From JAGVSR01 sp963786675 (GTDB lineage Bacteria > Pseudomonadota > Alphaproteobacteria > Rhizobiales > Hyphomicrobiaceae): a stretch of 64,000 nt of DNA. The notes beneath the pieces are model-generated. The model did not search any database. It was not told where the DNA came from and worked only from the letters and a program-made list of their open reading frames with translations. The stretch is from contig CAWAZY010000003.1 of NCBI GenBank assembly GCA_963786675.1, positions 62,001 through 126,000 of the forward strand, given 5' to 3'. Within the stretch, counting starts at the first letter, position 1. Each line of letters begins with the position of its first letter. This document shows positions 25,151 through 34,966 of this stretch, one piece after another. Made by a program: the position numbers and the translations under genes.

Positions 25151-26623
25151 TCAGTCTTCGCCGTCCAGATCACCAAGGCCGTGACGGCGCAGCTTGGAAT
25201 AGAGCCCCTGCCGGCTCAGTCCCAGGAGTTCCGCCGCCGACGCGCGATTGTCGTCGGTCAGTTCCAGCGCCGCCTCGATGCACAACCGCTCGATCATATC
25301 TGTCAATTCACGCACCAGTTCCTTCAGCGGCACGCGGCCGACGAGATCGGTGAGCTGCTCGACGGAGCGATGCAGTGTGCGCCGGCCGTTGATCGAGGTT
25401 TCTGGCCGGCGGGCGACCCGGCGAATGGTCAAGCCGAGGCAGGGCTGTTCGCCACTCGGCACCGAGACGGCCGAAATTTCAACGTCTTCCGTGGAGCCGT
25501 ATTCACCGCGAACGATGGTCGAGAAATTGCGGATTTCGCCGCGCTCTTTCAGGTTCTTGGCGAGAACGGCCATGTCGATCTGATGCCGTCCGATCCATCT
25601 GTCCAGCGGTTCGCCGCGCACCTGCTCTTCGGCGGCGAGCTGGGTCAGCTCGATGAACGCAGTGTTGGCTGTCAGGATATGGCGGTCCGGATCGGTGACG
25701 ACGAAACCGTCAGGCAGTTTCTGGACAACATCGAATAGGCTTGAACGCGAGCGCAGCCATGACGTGGCGTTGGCAGCCGTTGGCGTCAGGCGCACGAGAA
25801 TGTGCGAGGTGCTGTCTTGCCGGAAGAGCGAGGCGGAAACGACCGCTTCGATCTGGGAGTCGGGCAGCGTCACGCTCACTTCGTCTGCTTGTCCCGAGGT
25901 CTTGACCGCACTCAGATAGCCTTGAATCTTGCGCTGGCTGTCGGTGTCGAAGAAATCAGGTAGCGGGCGACCGGCGAGGCGGCGCGCGCTTTTGCCGAGG
26001 AGCTTCGATGCGGCAGGATTGGATTCCGCGACGCGATAATTGGCGCCATCGATGACAAGGACGGCTTCGGTCGAGATCTGGAACAGCAGGCGATAACGCG
26101 TTTCGGCCTGACGCAGGCGCGCGTACTCCTGCTCCATGGTCTGTTGGGCATCGACCAGCCGCTGCTGCATCGCAGCGAGCGCGCGCAGGTCGCGGCCGAT
26201 GGCAACGATCTTGCCATTGTTGCCGACCTGGACCGCCGAATACCGGATGGGAACGTCGGCACTGGCGCCGCGCCCGGATGGATGGTTGACCTGCCGCCAT
26301 GCTGGAATGCTCTTGCCGCCGGAATCGCGGAGCATTTCCTCGATCTTTCCGCGGCTTTCAACGGTCACGGTATCGATCCAACGGCGGCCGACCCAGCCGG
26401 CGCATCCTTCGCGCAGCAATTCTTCGCTGCCCAAGGCCACGTCGCGGATGAAGCCCTTGGTGTCGATCACCAGCGCGATGTCGGAGGCAGCCGTCAGAAG
26501 CCGGGACGCGGAATCGGGATCGATGTCCCCGAGCGAACGCTTGGGGGCCTTGAAGGTCTCCACGAGCTTTGAAGGTACTCGGATTTCCATAGCCGCTACC
26601 GCGTTCGGTTGTTCCATTGCCAT
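25151..26623 (-). CDS. ppsR: PpsR/CrtJ, redox-responsive repressor of photosynthesis genes
   Basis: PpsR binds TGT-N12-ACA sites and represses bch, crt and puc genes under oxic or strong-light conditions. The 490-residue protein has an N-terminal PAS domain (about residues 40-140), a Gln-rich linker helix (MQQRLVDAQQTMEQEY), two further PAS domains (about 160-280 and 295-400), and a Fis-type helix-turn-helix at the end (RASAAELLGLSRQGLYSKLRRHG). Cys residues lie in the first PAS region (EGCAGW) and near SGEQPCLGLT; I see none inside the helix-turn-helix. It starts in the aerR stop codon (TAATG). Confidence 0.95.
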   Translation of the reverse strand: MAMEQPNAVAAMEIRVPSKLVETFKAPKRSLGDIDPDSASRLLTAASDIALVIDTKGFIRDVALGSEELLREGCAGWVGRRWIDTVTVESRGKIEEMLRDSGGKSIPAWRQVNHPSGRGASADVPIRYSAVQVGNNGKIVAIGRDLRALAAMQQRLVDAQQTMEQEYARLRQAETRYRLLFQISTEAVLVIDGANYRVAESNPAASKLLGKSARRLAGRPLPDFFDTDSQRKIQGYLSAVKTSGQADEVSVTLPDSQIEAVVSASLFRQDSTSHILVRLTPTAANATSWLRSRSSLFDVVQKLPDGFVVTDPDRHILTANTAFIELTQLAAEEQVRGEPLDRWIGRHQIDMAVLAKNLKERGEIRNFSTIVRGEYGSTEDVEISAVSVPSGEQPCLGLTIRRVARRPETSINGRRTLHRSVEQLTDLVGRVPLKELVRELTDMIERLCIEAALELTDDNRASAAELLGLSRQGLYSKLRRHGLGDLDGED

Positions 26624-27510
26624 TACTGGCTCTTTGCCTCTTCACTCAGAAGACTGCGGAGCTGTAACACAGCTTGGCGGCCATCTTCAGCCGTCCCGTC
26701 GGCTCCAACCCGCGACACATACTCCGGGTTATCAAGAAAGATGGAGCCGCCGACGAGAATTACAACTGACTTGTTCAGAGAGGACTTCCGGATGTCCTGA
26801 ATAGCCGAAGCTATGCCGTCCAACAATACCCCCCAGCTGGCCGACAAGCCAACAAGATCATAATGTTGCTGCTTAACGAGGCGCACCAAGTCCTTGTTGG
26901 ACTTGGGCAGGCTGGTGCAGCAGTCCCAGCCGGCTCGGCGGAAGTATTCCTCGATCAGCATCAGGCCCAGCGTATGCTGTTCATTGGGCATGGGGACCAG
27001 CAAGGCGCGCCGGCCATCAAAAATGCGGGCGGATTCCCGTTCGAAATCCGGACTGAGCTCGTGAACCAATTGCTGCAGGCGCGAAAGGCCGACGGTCACG
27101 TCGGTAAAATCGCAAAGATCGGCCTTCCACATCTCGCCCAATAGCCGGGCCGTCGGCGCCAGCAATTCAATGTAGATGGCTTCCACGGGAAGTCCCTGCT
27201 GCCGCAAGGTGTCCACGTAGGACGATGCGATCCGGCCATTGTGCTCGATGACGAGCCGCGCAAGTTCGATGACCTCATCGGGTCCGGCATGCAGCAGCCG
27301 GGGCTCCGGCAGGCGGGCGGTGAACTCACGATGCGCAAGCATAAGCCGAGGAATGACCTCGGCTTCGATCGTTCTTCCAAGCGTTGATAGGCGAAGATCC
27401 TTCGGCTGGCTGGTCCCCGCGTCTGGCGACGCGCGTGCAGCCTCAGCCGACATCTCTTCACAGCTTCGCCACTGGCCAATGGCCTCGATGAGTTGCCGAG
27501 TGCCGGTCAT
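26623..27510 (-). CDS. aerR: AerR/PpaA, B12-binding antirepressor of PpsR
   Basis: AerR/PpaA proteins bind cobalamin and counteract CrtJ/PpsR. The 295-residue protein has a divergent N-terminus, a helical domain with LLGEMWKADLCDFTDVTVG (about residues 122-141), and a B12-binding Rossmann domain. The family's [D/E]xHxxG cobalamin motif is present as NEQHTLG, with His179 as the likely axial ligand. GGGAGGG precedes the ATG. Its coupling to ppsR, and the divergent bchF gene, match the common PGC arrangement. Confidence 0.9.
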   Translation of the reverse strand: MTGTRQLIEAIGQWRSCEEMSAEAARASPDAGTSQPKDLRLSTLGRTIEAEVIPRLMLAHREFTARLPEPRLLHAGPDEVIELARLVIEHNGRIASSYVDTLRQQGLPVEAIYIELLAPTARLLGEMWKADLCDFTDVTVGLSRLQQLVHELSPDFERESARIFDGRRALLVPMPNEQHTLGLMLIEEYFRRAGWDCCTSLPKSNKDLVRLVKQQHYDLVGLSASWGVLLDGIASAIQDIRKSSLNKSVVILVGGSIFLDNPEYVSRVGADGTAEDGRQAVLQLRSLLSEEAKSQ

Positions 27511-27807
27511 CGGTTACGTCCCTCCCGTCAACGCCGGTGACATTGCAGCGCAATAGCGCAATCACACACCAGGCTTGCCGACGTTGGACCCGCTTCAGCT
27601 CTTAACGGCCTTGCATCGGTCCATCATAATTTAAGCACGATTGCCATGGGAGCACCACGGGGAAGTTGCGCATTGAAATCCCCGCTGACAAAAAATGTAA
27701 AGTGAAATTTACGTCAAGACAGATTGACAGCTGTTCGGAGGCGGTCGTAGTCTTCACCTTGCCGGTCCGCAGGAAAGTCTGCGCCAGCGCGGGGAACGAC
27801 GGTCGCC
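27511..27807. promoter_or_regulatory. aerR-bchF divergent control region with a PpsR-like site
   Basis: The 297-base region between the divergent aerR and bchF holds one TGT-N12-ACG site at 27696-27713, with a near-perfect inverted pair TGTAAA / TTTACG. That is one mismatch from the PpsR consensus. A CTGACA box (27685-27690) and TTGACA (27724-27729) are possible -35 elements for the long bchFNBHLM-lhaA-puh unit, but neither has a good -10. I see no clear promoter for aerR. Confidence 0.6.
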
Positions 27808-28350
27808 ATGGGAAGTCGGACGAACCGAGGCCAGACGCTAAGACCGCTCTACACAGCCGAGGAACGGCGCAGGCGCGACGCTTCCGGCTGGACGCTCGTG
27901 CAGGGGATCCTGGCGCCGGTTCAATTCGTCATCTTTCTGGTCAGTCTCTGGCTTGTGGTGCGCTTTCTCCTGACGGGCGAAGGCGAGACCGCGGCCACGG
28001 TGTCGGTGATTGTCAAGACGGCGGTGCTGTACACCATCATGGTCACCGGTTCGATCTGGGAGAAGGAAGTCTTCGGACGGTATCTCTTCGCCCCGGCGTT
28101 CTACTGGGAAGATGTGGTGAGCATGCTCGTGCTCGCCTTGCACACGGCCTATCTCTACGCGCTTTTGACCGGAGCGCTGGGCGTGCGCGAACAGATGTTC
28201 CTGGCGCTCGCGGCTTATGCTGCCTACGTGGTCAACGCCGCCCAATTCATCCTTAAGCTCCGCGCCGCCCGCTTGCAGGGTGCTCAGCCGGAAACCGACG
28301 GGTCTTCCTCCATGCACGGCCGTACCTCGGCCATGGAGGTGGCGTCATGA
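27808..28350 (+). CDS. bchF: BchF, 3-vinyl bacteriochlorophyllide hydratase
   Basis: BchF adds water to the C3 vinyl group, making the substrate of BchC. The 180-residue membrane protein (LRPLYTAEERRRRDASGWTL, then about four membrane segments, with VTGSIWEKEVFGRYLFAPAFYWEDVVSM) is typical. A longer frame in another register covers the same DNA but shows no family features. The stop overlaps bchN (ATGA). It opens the long plus-strand unit. Confidence 0.94.
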   Translation: MGSRTNRGQTLRPLYTAEERRRRDASGWTLVQGILAPVQFVIFLVSLWLVVRFLLTGEGETAATVSVIVKTAVLYTIMVTGSIWEKEVFGRYLFAPAFYWEDVVSMLVLALHTAYLYALLTGALGVREQMFLALAAYAAYVVNAAQFILKLRAARLQGAQPETDGSSSMHGRTSAMEVAS

Positions 28351-29657
28351 CCGTGACCATCCCCATGCCGCTGCCTCAGGCCGGCTGTGGAACGCGCCCG
28401 GCAACCCCTGCCGAGCAGCGGCCGGTGTTGCGCGAGCGGGGCCAGCGCGAAGTCTTTTGCGGTCTGACCGGCATCATCTGGATGCATCGCAAGATCCAGG
28501 ACGCATTCTTCCTGGTCGTCGGCTCCCGCACGTGTGCCCATCTCATTCAGTCGGCTGCCGGCGTGATGATCTTTGCCGAGCCCCGGTTCGCGACCGCCAT
28601 TCTCGATGAGCGCGATCTCGCCGGACTGGCCGATGCTAACGACGAACTGGACCGGGTGGTGGCGCGGCTCCTGGAGCGCCGTCCCGATATCCGCATGCTC
28701 TTTCTCGTCGGGTCTTGTCCGTCCGAAGTGATCAAGCTGGATCTCGCCCGGGCCGCACAACGCCTAACGGTGCAGCACGCGCCGGCGGTTCGGGTTCTCA
28801 ATTATTCCGGCAGCGGCATCGAAACGACCTTCACGCAGGGCGAAGACGCCTGCCTTGCCGCGCTCGTGCCCGAGCTGCCCGCGGCACCCGACACCGCACC
28901 ACAATCGCTGCTCGTCGCCGGCGCGCTTGCCGATATCGTCGAGGATCAGTTCCAGCGCCTCTTCTCGGAGCTGGGCATCAAGGATGTCGCGTTCCTGCCC
29001 CCGCGCCAGACGCGCGAATTGCCGGCGGTTGGGCCTGGAACGCGTGTGCTGCTCGCGCAACCCTTCCTGACCGACACCGCGGCGCGACTCAAGGATCGTG
29101 GTGCTGAGATCATCACCGCGCCGTTTCCGTTGGGTGTGGAAGGCACGCGCGCCTGGCTGATGGCCGCCGCGGATCTGTGGAATATCCCCCGTGCGCATTT
29201 CGAGGCCGTCGTGGGGCCTGCCGCCGCGCGCGCCCGCAAGGCGCTGGAGCCGCACCGCTTCCGGCTCTCCGGCAAGCGCATTTTCTTTTTCCCCGACAGC
29301 CAGCTCGAAATTCCATTGGCGCGCTTCCTCTCCCAGGAGCTCGCCATGCATCCGGTTGAGGTCGGCACTCCTTACCTGAACCGGCAACAGCTGGAAGCCG
29401 AACTTGCCGCCCTGCCGGACGACACGCTCGTCAGTGAAGGGCAGGATGTCGAGCGGCAGCTCGATCGGTGCCGCGCGGCCAAGCCCGACCTGGTCGTCTG
29501 CGGCCTGGGGCTTGCCAACCCGCTGGAAGCGGAAGGCTTTACGACCAAGTGGTCCATCGAGCTTCTGTTCACGCCCGTCCAGGGCTTCGAGCAAGCGGGC
29601 GATCTGGCCGAATTGTTCTCGCGGCCGCTCGTGCGCCGCTCGCGGCTGGAGGTCTAG
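28347..29657 (+). CDS. bchN: BchN, protochlorophyllide reductase (DPOR) subunit N
   Basis: BchN pairs with BchB in the dark-operative protochlorophyllide reductase, which reduces ring D without light. The 436-residue protein has the conserved Cys residues in REVFCGLTGIIWMH, GSRTCAHLIQSAAG and FLVGSCPSEVIKLD that ligate the NB cluster. Length is normal. It starts in the bchF stop. Confidence 0.96.
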   Translation: MTVTIPMPLPQAGCGTRPATPAEQRPVLRERGQREVFCGLTGIIWMHRKIQDAFFLVVGSRTCAHLIQSAAGVMIFAEPRFATAILDERDLAGLADANDELDRVVARLLERRPDIRMLFLVGSCPSEVIKLDLARAAQRLTVQHAPAVRVLNYSGSGIETTFTQGEDACLAALVPELPAAPDTAPQSLLVAGALADIVEDQFQRLFSELGIKDVAFLPPRQTRELPAVGPGTRVLLAQPFLTDTAARLKDRGAEIITAPFPLGVEGTRAWLMAAADLWNIPRAHFEAVVGPAAARARKALEPHRFRLSGKRIFFFPDSQLEIPLARFLSQELAMHPVEVGTPYLNRQQLEAELAALPDDTLVSEGQDVERQLDRCRAAKPDLVVCGLGLANPLEAEGFTTKWSIELLFTPVQGFEQAGDLAELFSRPLVRRSRLEV

Positions 29658-29661
29658 CGCC

Positions 29662-31239
29662 ATGCAGCTGACACTCTGGACCTACGAAGGCCCTCCGCAT
29701 ATCGGCGCGATGCGCGTCGCGAACTCCATGGAAGGGCTGCACTACGTTCTGCACGCGCCGCAAGGCGACACGTATGCCGATCTCCTCTTCACGATGATCG
29801 AGCGGAACGCCAAGCGTCCGCCGGTGACTTACACGACGTTTCAGGCCCGCGATCTGGGCGGCGATACGGCGGAACTCTTCAAGTCGACGGCGCAGGCGGC
29901 CTACGAGCGGTTCCAGCCCGAGGCCATGATCGTGGGCGCCTCGTGCACCGCGGAACTCATCCAGGATGATCCCGGTGGGCTCGCCAAGGCGCTCGGCCTG
30001 CCGTGCCCCGTCGTGCCGCTGGACTTGCCAGCCTACCAGAAGAAGGAAAACTGGGGCGCGGCGGAAACGTTCTATCAGCTCGTGCGCGCGTACTGTGGAG
30101 CCCAGGCACCTGAATCCGGCGCACAACGCGCCCCGCGCGCGGCCGGTACGCGGCCCACCTGCAATATTCTGGGCCCGTCTTCGCTGGGCTTCCGCCATCG
30201 CGACGACGTTCAGGAAATCGAGCGCCTGCTATGCGAACTCGGCATCGAGATCAATGTGGTCGCGCCGATGGGTGCGCGTCCCTCCGATCTTTCGCGGCTG
30301 CCGGCGGCCGACTTCAATGTTGTGCTCTACCCGGAAGTGGCGCTCAGCGCCGCGAACTGGCTGAAACGCACCTTCCAGCAGCCATTCACCAAGACGATCC
30401 CCATCGGCGTGGGCGCGACGCGGGCCTTCGTCAAGGAAGTAGCTGAACTTGCCGGCATCGACGCCACGGCATTCCTGGCGCGGGAGCGTTCGCGCCTGCC
30501 CTGGTACTCGCGCAGCATCGACAGCACGTACCTGACCGGTAAACGCGTCTTCGTCTTCGGAGATGCGACCCATGCCATCGCGGCGGCCCGCGTTGCCAGT
30601 TCAGAGCTTGGCTTCAAGGTCGTGGGCCTGGGGACATACTCGCGCGAGTTTGCCCGTGAAGTCCGCGAAGCCGCCACCCTTTATGGCTGTGAAGCACTTA
30701 TTTCCGACGACTATCTGGAAGTCGAAGCGCAAGTCCGCGAACTCCAACCCGAGATCGTGCTTGGCACGCAGATGGAACGCCACATCGCCAAGCGTCTGGG
30801 CGTTCCCTGCGCCGTGATCTCCGCACCCATTCACGTGCAGGACTTCCCCGCCCGGACCTCGCCGCAGATGGGGTTCGAGGGCGCCAACGTTCTGTTCGAT
30901 ACCTGGGTCCATCCGCTGATGATGGGTCTTGAGGAACACCTTTTGCAGATGTTCCGCGACGATTTCGAGTTCCACGACGCTGCCGGGCCTTCGCACTTGG
31001 GCGGCGCGCCGCTCGCCAAGCCAGTTGCACCAGAAATGTCCGCGCATGCCGAAGCCATCGCGCCGGTGGCCGATGTGATGGGCGGCTGGGCGCCGGAAGC
31101 CGAAAAAGAACTCTCCAAGATTCCCTTCTTTGTGCGGGGTAAGGCCCGCCGCAACACCGAGCGCTTCGCGAATGAGCGCGGCATCAAGATGATTACAATT
31201 GAGACGCTTTACGATGCAAAGGCACATTACAGCCGCTGA
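29662..31239 (+). CDS. bchB: BchB, protochlorophyllide reductase (DPOR) subunit B
   Basis: BchB is the second catalytic DPOR subunit, with an unusual Asp as one cluster ligand. The 525-residue protein starts MQLTLWTYEGPPHIGAMRVA, four bases after bchN, and has ASCTAELIQDDPGGLA and QMGFEGANVLFDTWVHP. The ligand Asp in the family is in the GDTYADLL or similar N-terminal segment (IEDPRS in others); I cannot place it with certainty. The C-terminus ends SKIPFFVRGKARRNTERFA..., the normal POR tail. Confidence 0.95.
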   Translation: MQLTLWTYEGPPHIGAMRVANSMEGLHYVLHAPQGDTYADLLFTMIERNAKRPPVTYTTFQARDLGGDTAELFKSTAQAAYERFQPEAMIVGASCTAELIQDDPGGLAKALGLPCPVVPLDLPAYQKKENWGAAETFYQLVRAYCGAQAPESGAQRAPRAAGTRPTCNILGPSSLGFRHRDDVQEIERLLCELGIEINVVAPMGARPSDLSRLPAADFNVVLYPEVALSAANWLKRTFQQPFTKTIPIGVGATRAFVKEVAELAGIDATAFLARERSRLPWYSRSIDSTYLTGKRVFVFGDATHAIAAARVASSELGFKVVGLGTYSREFAREVREAATLYGCEALISDDYLEVEAQVRELQPEIVLGTQMERHIAKRLGVPCAVISAPIHVQDFPARTSPQMGFEGANVLFDTWVHPLMMGLEEHLLQMFRDDFEFHDAAGPSHLGGAPLAKPVAPEMSAHAEAIAPVADVMGGWAPEAEKELSKIPFFVRGKARRNTERFANERGIKMITIETLYDAKAHYSR

Positions 31240-34200
31240 TGCCACGCCCGTGCGCGTGGTGATCGTGACGCTCGACAGTCACCTGGTCGGTGCTCTCGAT
31301 CGTGCGCGCGTGACTTTGCAACAAGCGATCCCCGGCTTGTCTCTGACGCTGCATGCCGCCGCCGATTGGGAGCACGATCCTGAAGCCCTGGCGCGCTGCA
31401 AGGCGGATATCGCGACGGGCGACATCATCATCGCCTCCATGCTCTTCATGGAGGATCACATCCGGGCCGTCCTGCCGGATCTGCAAGCCCGCCGCCCCCA
31501 TTGCGATGCGATGGTCGGATGTCTGGCCGCGGGTGACGTCATCAAGCTGACCAAGCTTGGCAGCTTCGCCATGGATGGGCAGCCGGGCAGTGCGATGGCG
31601 CTGCTGAAGCGGCTTCGCGGCAGTTCGAAGCGTGAATGTGCATCGGGTGCGCAGCAGATGGCCATGTTGCGGCGGATTCCGAAGATCCTGCGTTTTGTTC
31701 CCGGCAGCGCCCAAGACGTCCGCGCCTACTTCCTGACGCTTCAATACTGGCTGGCAGGCTCCCAAGAAAATGTCGTGGGCCTCGTCCGCTTCCTTATCGA
31801 TCGCTACGCCGATGGTCCGCGCCGCGCGCTGCGAGGCACCCTGAAGCCGGCAATGCCGGCGGAATATCCCGACACGGGCGTCTACCACCCGCGTTCCGCC
31901 ACCCGCATCTCCGAATTACTCGCCGACTTGCCGTCAGGCGGAACGGCCGGCCGGGTCGGCCTGCTCGTCATGCGCTCCTACATCCTGGCCGGCAACACAG
32001 CCCACTACGACGGCGTCATCGCCGCGCTGGAAGCCCAGGGTCTCGATGTCGTCCCGGCGTTTGCAACGGGGCTAGATGCCCGGCCCGCGATCGACAAGTT
32101 CTTCCGCCATGACGGGCAACCGACGGTCGATGCCGTCGTGTCACTCACCGGGTTTTCGCTCGTTGGCGGCCCTGCCTACAACGACGCCAAGGCCGCGGAA
32201 GAGATGCTGGCCTCCCTCGACGTGCCCTACATCGCCGCGCAGGCCGTCGAATTCCAGACGTTGCAGCAGTGGGGCGGGTCCGATCGCGGCCTCATGCCGG
32301 TCGAGCAGACCATGATGATCGCAATCCCCGAACTTGACGGGGCAACGGGGCCGATCGTGTTCGGCGGCCGTTCGGATGGTACGGGCGAGGCATGCACCGG
32401 ATGCGAGCGCCGCTGCGTGTTTCCCGGCGGCGAAGGCGATCGCGACATGCACGTGTGCCCGGAGCGGGCGGACATGCTGGCAGCGCGCGTCGCCAAACTG
32501 ATCATGCTGCGCCGTCGCGCGCGCGCCGAACGCAAGCTTGCGATCGTCATCTTCAATTTCCCGCCCAATGCCGGCTCAACGGGTACGGCAGCGTTCCTCT
32601 CGGTCTTCGCGTCTCTCCACAATACGCTCAAATCCCTGGCGGCGGCCGGTTATGCCGTCGACGTGCCCGACAGCGTCGATGCCCTGCGCCATCGCATTCT
32701 CACCGGCAACGCAGCCTCGTTCGGGACAGTTGCAAATGTGGTCGCGCGCATTCCAGCCGAAACGCATGTGCGCAAGCAGAAGTGGCTGAAGGAAATCGAA
32801 GCCCAATGGGGCGCCGCACCGGGCCGCCAGCAAAGTGACGGCAACTCCATTTTCGTACTGGGCGCTGAATTCGGCAACGTGCTGGTCGCGGTGCAGCCAG
32901 CCTTCGGCTACGAAGGCGATCCGATGCGGTTGCTCTTCGAGAAGGGCTTCGCGCCGACACATGCGTTCGCGGGCTTCTACCGCTATCTGCGCGAGGATTT
33001 CGGAGCCAACGCCGTCCTTCACTTCGGCACCCACGGCGCGCTCGAATTCATGCCCGGCAAGCAGGCGGGCCTTTCTGGCTCGTCCTGGTCGGATCGCATG
33101 ATTTCAGACCTGCCCAACTTCTATCTCTATGCGGCCAACAACCCGTCGGAAGGCACCATCGCCAAGCGGCGCGCGGCCGCGACGCTGATCAGCTATTTGA
33201 CGCCGCCGATCGCGCACGCCGGTCTTTATCGCGGACTTCTTGATCTCAAAGCTTCCATCGAACGCTGGCGGCAGCTTGAGCCAGAGGCCGATGCGGACCG
33301 GGCAGCTCTCTTGCCGGTCATCCAGGCTCAGGCCGCCCAAGTGGAATTGGCGCCTGCCGAGCCCGCTTGGAACCTGACGGACGCCGAGCGTCTCGTGACA
33401 GCACTGTGGGCAGCCGTGCTGGAACTCGAATACACGCTAATTCCGAGCGGTCTGCATGTCGTCGGTGAGCCGATGAGCGCATCGGAACGCGCCGAACTCA
33501 TGAAAGCCTCCGCCGAGGCCCGCACCGGCTACAAGCCCGAGGCCGTGTCGCTGGACGCTCTGGCAGCGGGCGCCACACCTGAAGCGGCGCTGGCCGTCGC
33601 CACGACGCGGAACGAGCCCGGCGCTCTGGAGGCCATGCACGCCATGGCCGAATTGAACCGCCTTCTCTCCGAGGATCACGAATTGAGCGCGCTCATCCAC
33701 GCGCTCGATGGACGGTTCGTGCGCCCGGCGCCGTCCGGCGATCTCATCCGCACGCCGCAAATCCTGCCGACGGGCCGCAATCTGCATGGGTTTGATCCGT
33801 TCCGCATTCCCAGTGCCTTCGCCGTCGCCGACGGCGCGCGTCAGGCGGCGCGCATCCTCGACCGGCATCTGGCCGATGGGAACGCTCTGCCCGAAAGCGT
33901 CGCCATGGTTCTTTGGGGGACTGACAACCTGAAAAGCGAGGGCGGCCCCATCGCGCAGGCCCTGGCCATGATGGGCGCGCGTCCGCGGTTCGACAGCTAT
34001 GGCCGCTTGTGCGGCGCGGATCTTATTCCGCTGGCCGAACTCGGCCGCCCGCGCATCGATGTGGTCGTCACGCTGTCGGGCATCTTCCGCGATCTGCTGC
34101 CGCTGCAAACCAAGCTGCTTGCAGAAGCGGCGTGGCTGGCCGCCAGTGCCGATGAGGACGAAGCGCAGAATTTCGTGCGGCGGCACGCATTGGCCTACAT

Positions 34201-34966
34201 GCGCGAAAAGGGAGTCGATCTGGAAACGGCGGCGCTGCGCGTCTTCTCCAACGCCGACGGCGCCTACGGTGCGAATGTCAATCAATTGATCGAGGAAGGC
34301 GCCTGGGAGGCCGAGGACGAATTGGCTGAGACCTACACGCGCCGCAAGAGCTTTGCCTATGGCCGCTCCGGCAAGCCCGAGCAGCAATCAGCGCTTCTCG
34401 AAAGCGTGTTGAGCCAGGTGAATCTGGCCTACCAGAATCTGGAATCCGTCGAGGTCGGGATTACGACCATCGATCACTATTTCGACACGCTGGGCGGCAT
34501 CAGCCGCGCGGTGCGTCGCGCCAGCGGCGGAGATGTTCCGGTCTACATCGGGGATCAGACGCGCGGTGAAGGTCTTGTCCGTTCGCTCAGCGAGCAGGTT
34601 GCGCTGGAGACGCGCACCCGCACCCTCAATCCCAAGTGGTACGAGGGCATGCTGAAGCATGGTTATGAAGGCGTGCGCCAGATCGAGGCGCAGGTCACCA
34701 ATACGCTCGGTTGGTCGGCGACGACGGGGCAAGTTGCCCCCTGGGTCTATCACCAGATCACCGAAACGTTCGTTCTCGACCCCGAAATGCGTGAACGCCT
34801 CGCGGCTTTGAACCCGACGGCGTCTGCGAAGGTCGCGAACCGGCTTCTGGAAGCGCATGAGCGCAACTATTGGACTCCGGATCCGAGCGTACTTGAAGCC
34901 CTGCGCAACGCTGGCGCGGACCTGGAAGATCGCCTTGAAGGCGTGGGAGTGGGAGCGGCAGCATGA
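31214..34966 (+). CDS. bchH: BchH, Mg-chelatase porphyrin-binding subunit H
   Basis: BchH binds protoporphyrin IX and receives magnesium from the BchID motor; it also hands Mg-protoporphyrin to BchM. The 1250-residue protein is full length and in one frame (CobN/BchH family: FNFPPNAGSTGTAAFLSVFASL, HFGTHGALEFMPGKQAGLS, LSGIFRDLLPLQTKLLAEA). I chose ATG 31214 (MQRHITAADATP) over a TTG at 31199; it overlaps the bchB end by 26 bases. The Cys-rich segment EACTGCERRCVFPGGEGDRD is kept. Confidence 0.96.
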   Translation: MQRHITAADATPVRVVIVTLDSHLVGALDRARVTLQQAIPGLSLTLHAAADWEHDPEALARCKADIATGDIIIASMLFMEDHIRAVLPDLQARRPHCDAMVGCLAAGDVIKLTKLGSFAMDGQPGSAMALLKRLRGSSKRECASGAQQMAMLRRIPKILRFVPGSAQDVRAYFLTLQYWLAGSQENVVGLVRFLIDRYADGPRRALRGTLKPAMPAEYPDTGVYHPRSATRISELLADLPSGGTAGRVGLLVMRSYILAGNTAHYDGVIAALEAQGLDVVPAFATGLDARPAIDKFFRHDGQPTVDAVVSLTGFSLVGGPAYNDAKAAEEMLASLDVPYIAAQAVEFQTLQQWGGSDRGLMPVEQTMMIAIPELDGATGPIVFGGRSDGTGEACTGCERRCVFPGGEGDRDMHVCPERADMLAARVAKLIMLRRRARAERKLAIVIFNFPPNAGSTGTAAFLSVFASLHNTLKSLAAAGYAVDVPDSVDALRHRILTGNAASFGTVANVVARIPAETHVRKQKWLKEIEAQWGAAPGRQQSDGNSIFVLGAEFGNVLVAVQPAFGYEGDPMRLLFEKGFAPTHAFAGFYRYLREDFGANAVLHFGTHGALEFMPGKQAGLSGSSWSDRMISDLPNFYLYAANNPSEGTIAKRRAAATLISYLTPPIAHAGLYRGLLDLKASIERWRQLEPEADADRAALLPVIQAQAAQVELAPAEPAWNLTDAERLVTALWAAVLELEYTLIPSGLHVVGEPMSASERAELMKASAEARTGYKPEAVSLDALAAGATPEAALAVATTRNEPGALEAMHAMAELNRLLSEDHELSALIHALDGRFVRPAPSGDLIRTPQILPTGRNLHGFDPFRIPSAFAVADGARQAARILDRHLADGNALPESVAMVLWGTDNLKSEGGPIAQALAMMGARPRFDSYGRLCGADLIPLAELGRPRIDVVVTLSGIFRDLLPLQTKLLAEAAWLAASADEDEAQNFVRRHALAYMREKGVDLETAALRVFSNADGAYGANVNQLIEEGAWEAEDELAETYTRRKSFAYGRSGKPEQQSALLESVLSQVNLAYQNLESVEVGITTIDHYFDTLGGISRAVRRASGGDVPVYIGDQTRGEGLVRSLSEQVALETRTRTLNPKWYEGMLKHGYEGVRQIEAQVTNTLGWSATTGQVAPWVYHQITETFVLDPEMRERLAALNPTASAKVANRLLEAHERNYWTPDPSVLEALRNAGADLEDRLEGVGVGAAA

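Noticed and set aside
27666..28256. 196-codon frame opposite in register to bchF
   Set aside because: Overlaps bchF in another frame; it has no membrane or family features, unlike bchF.
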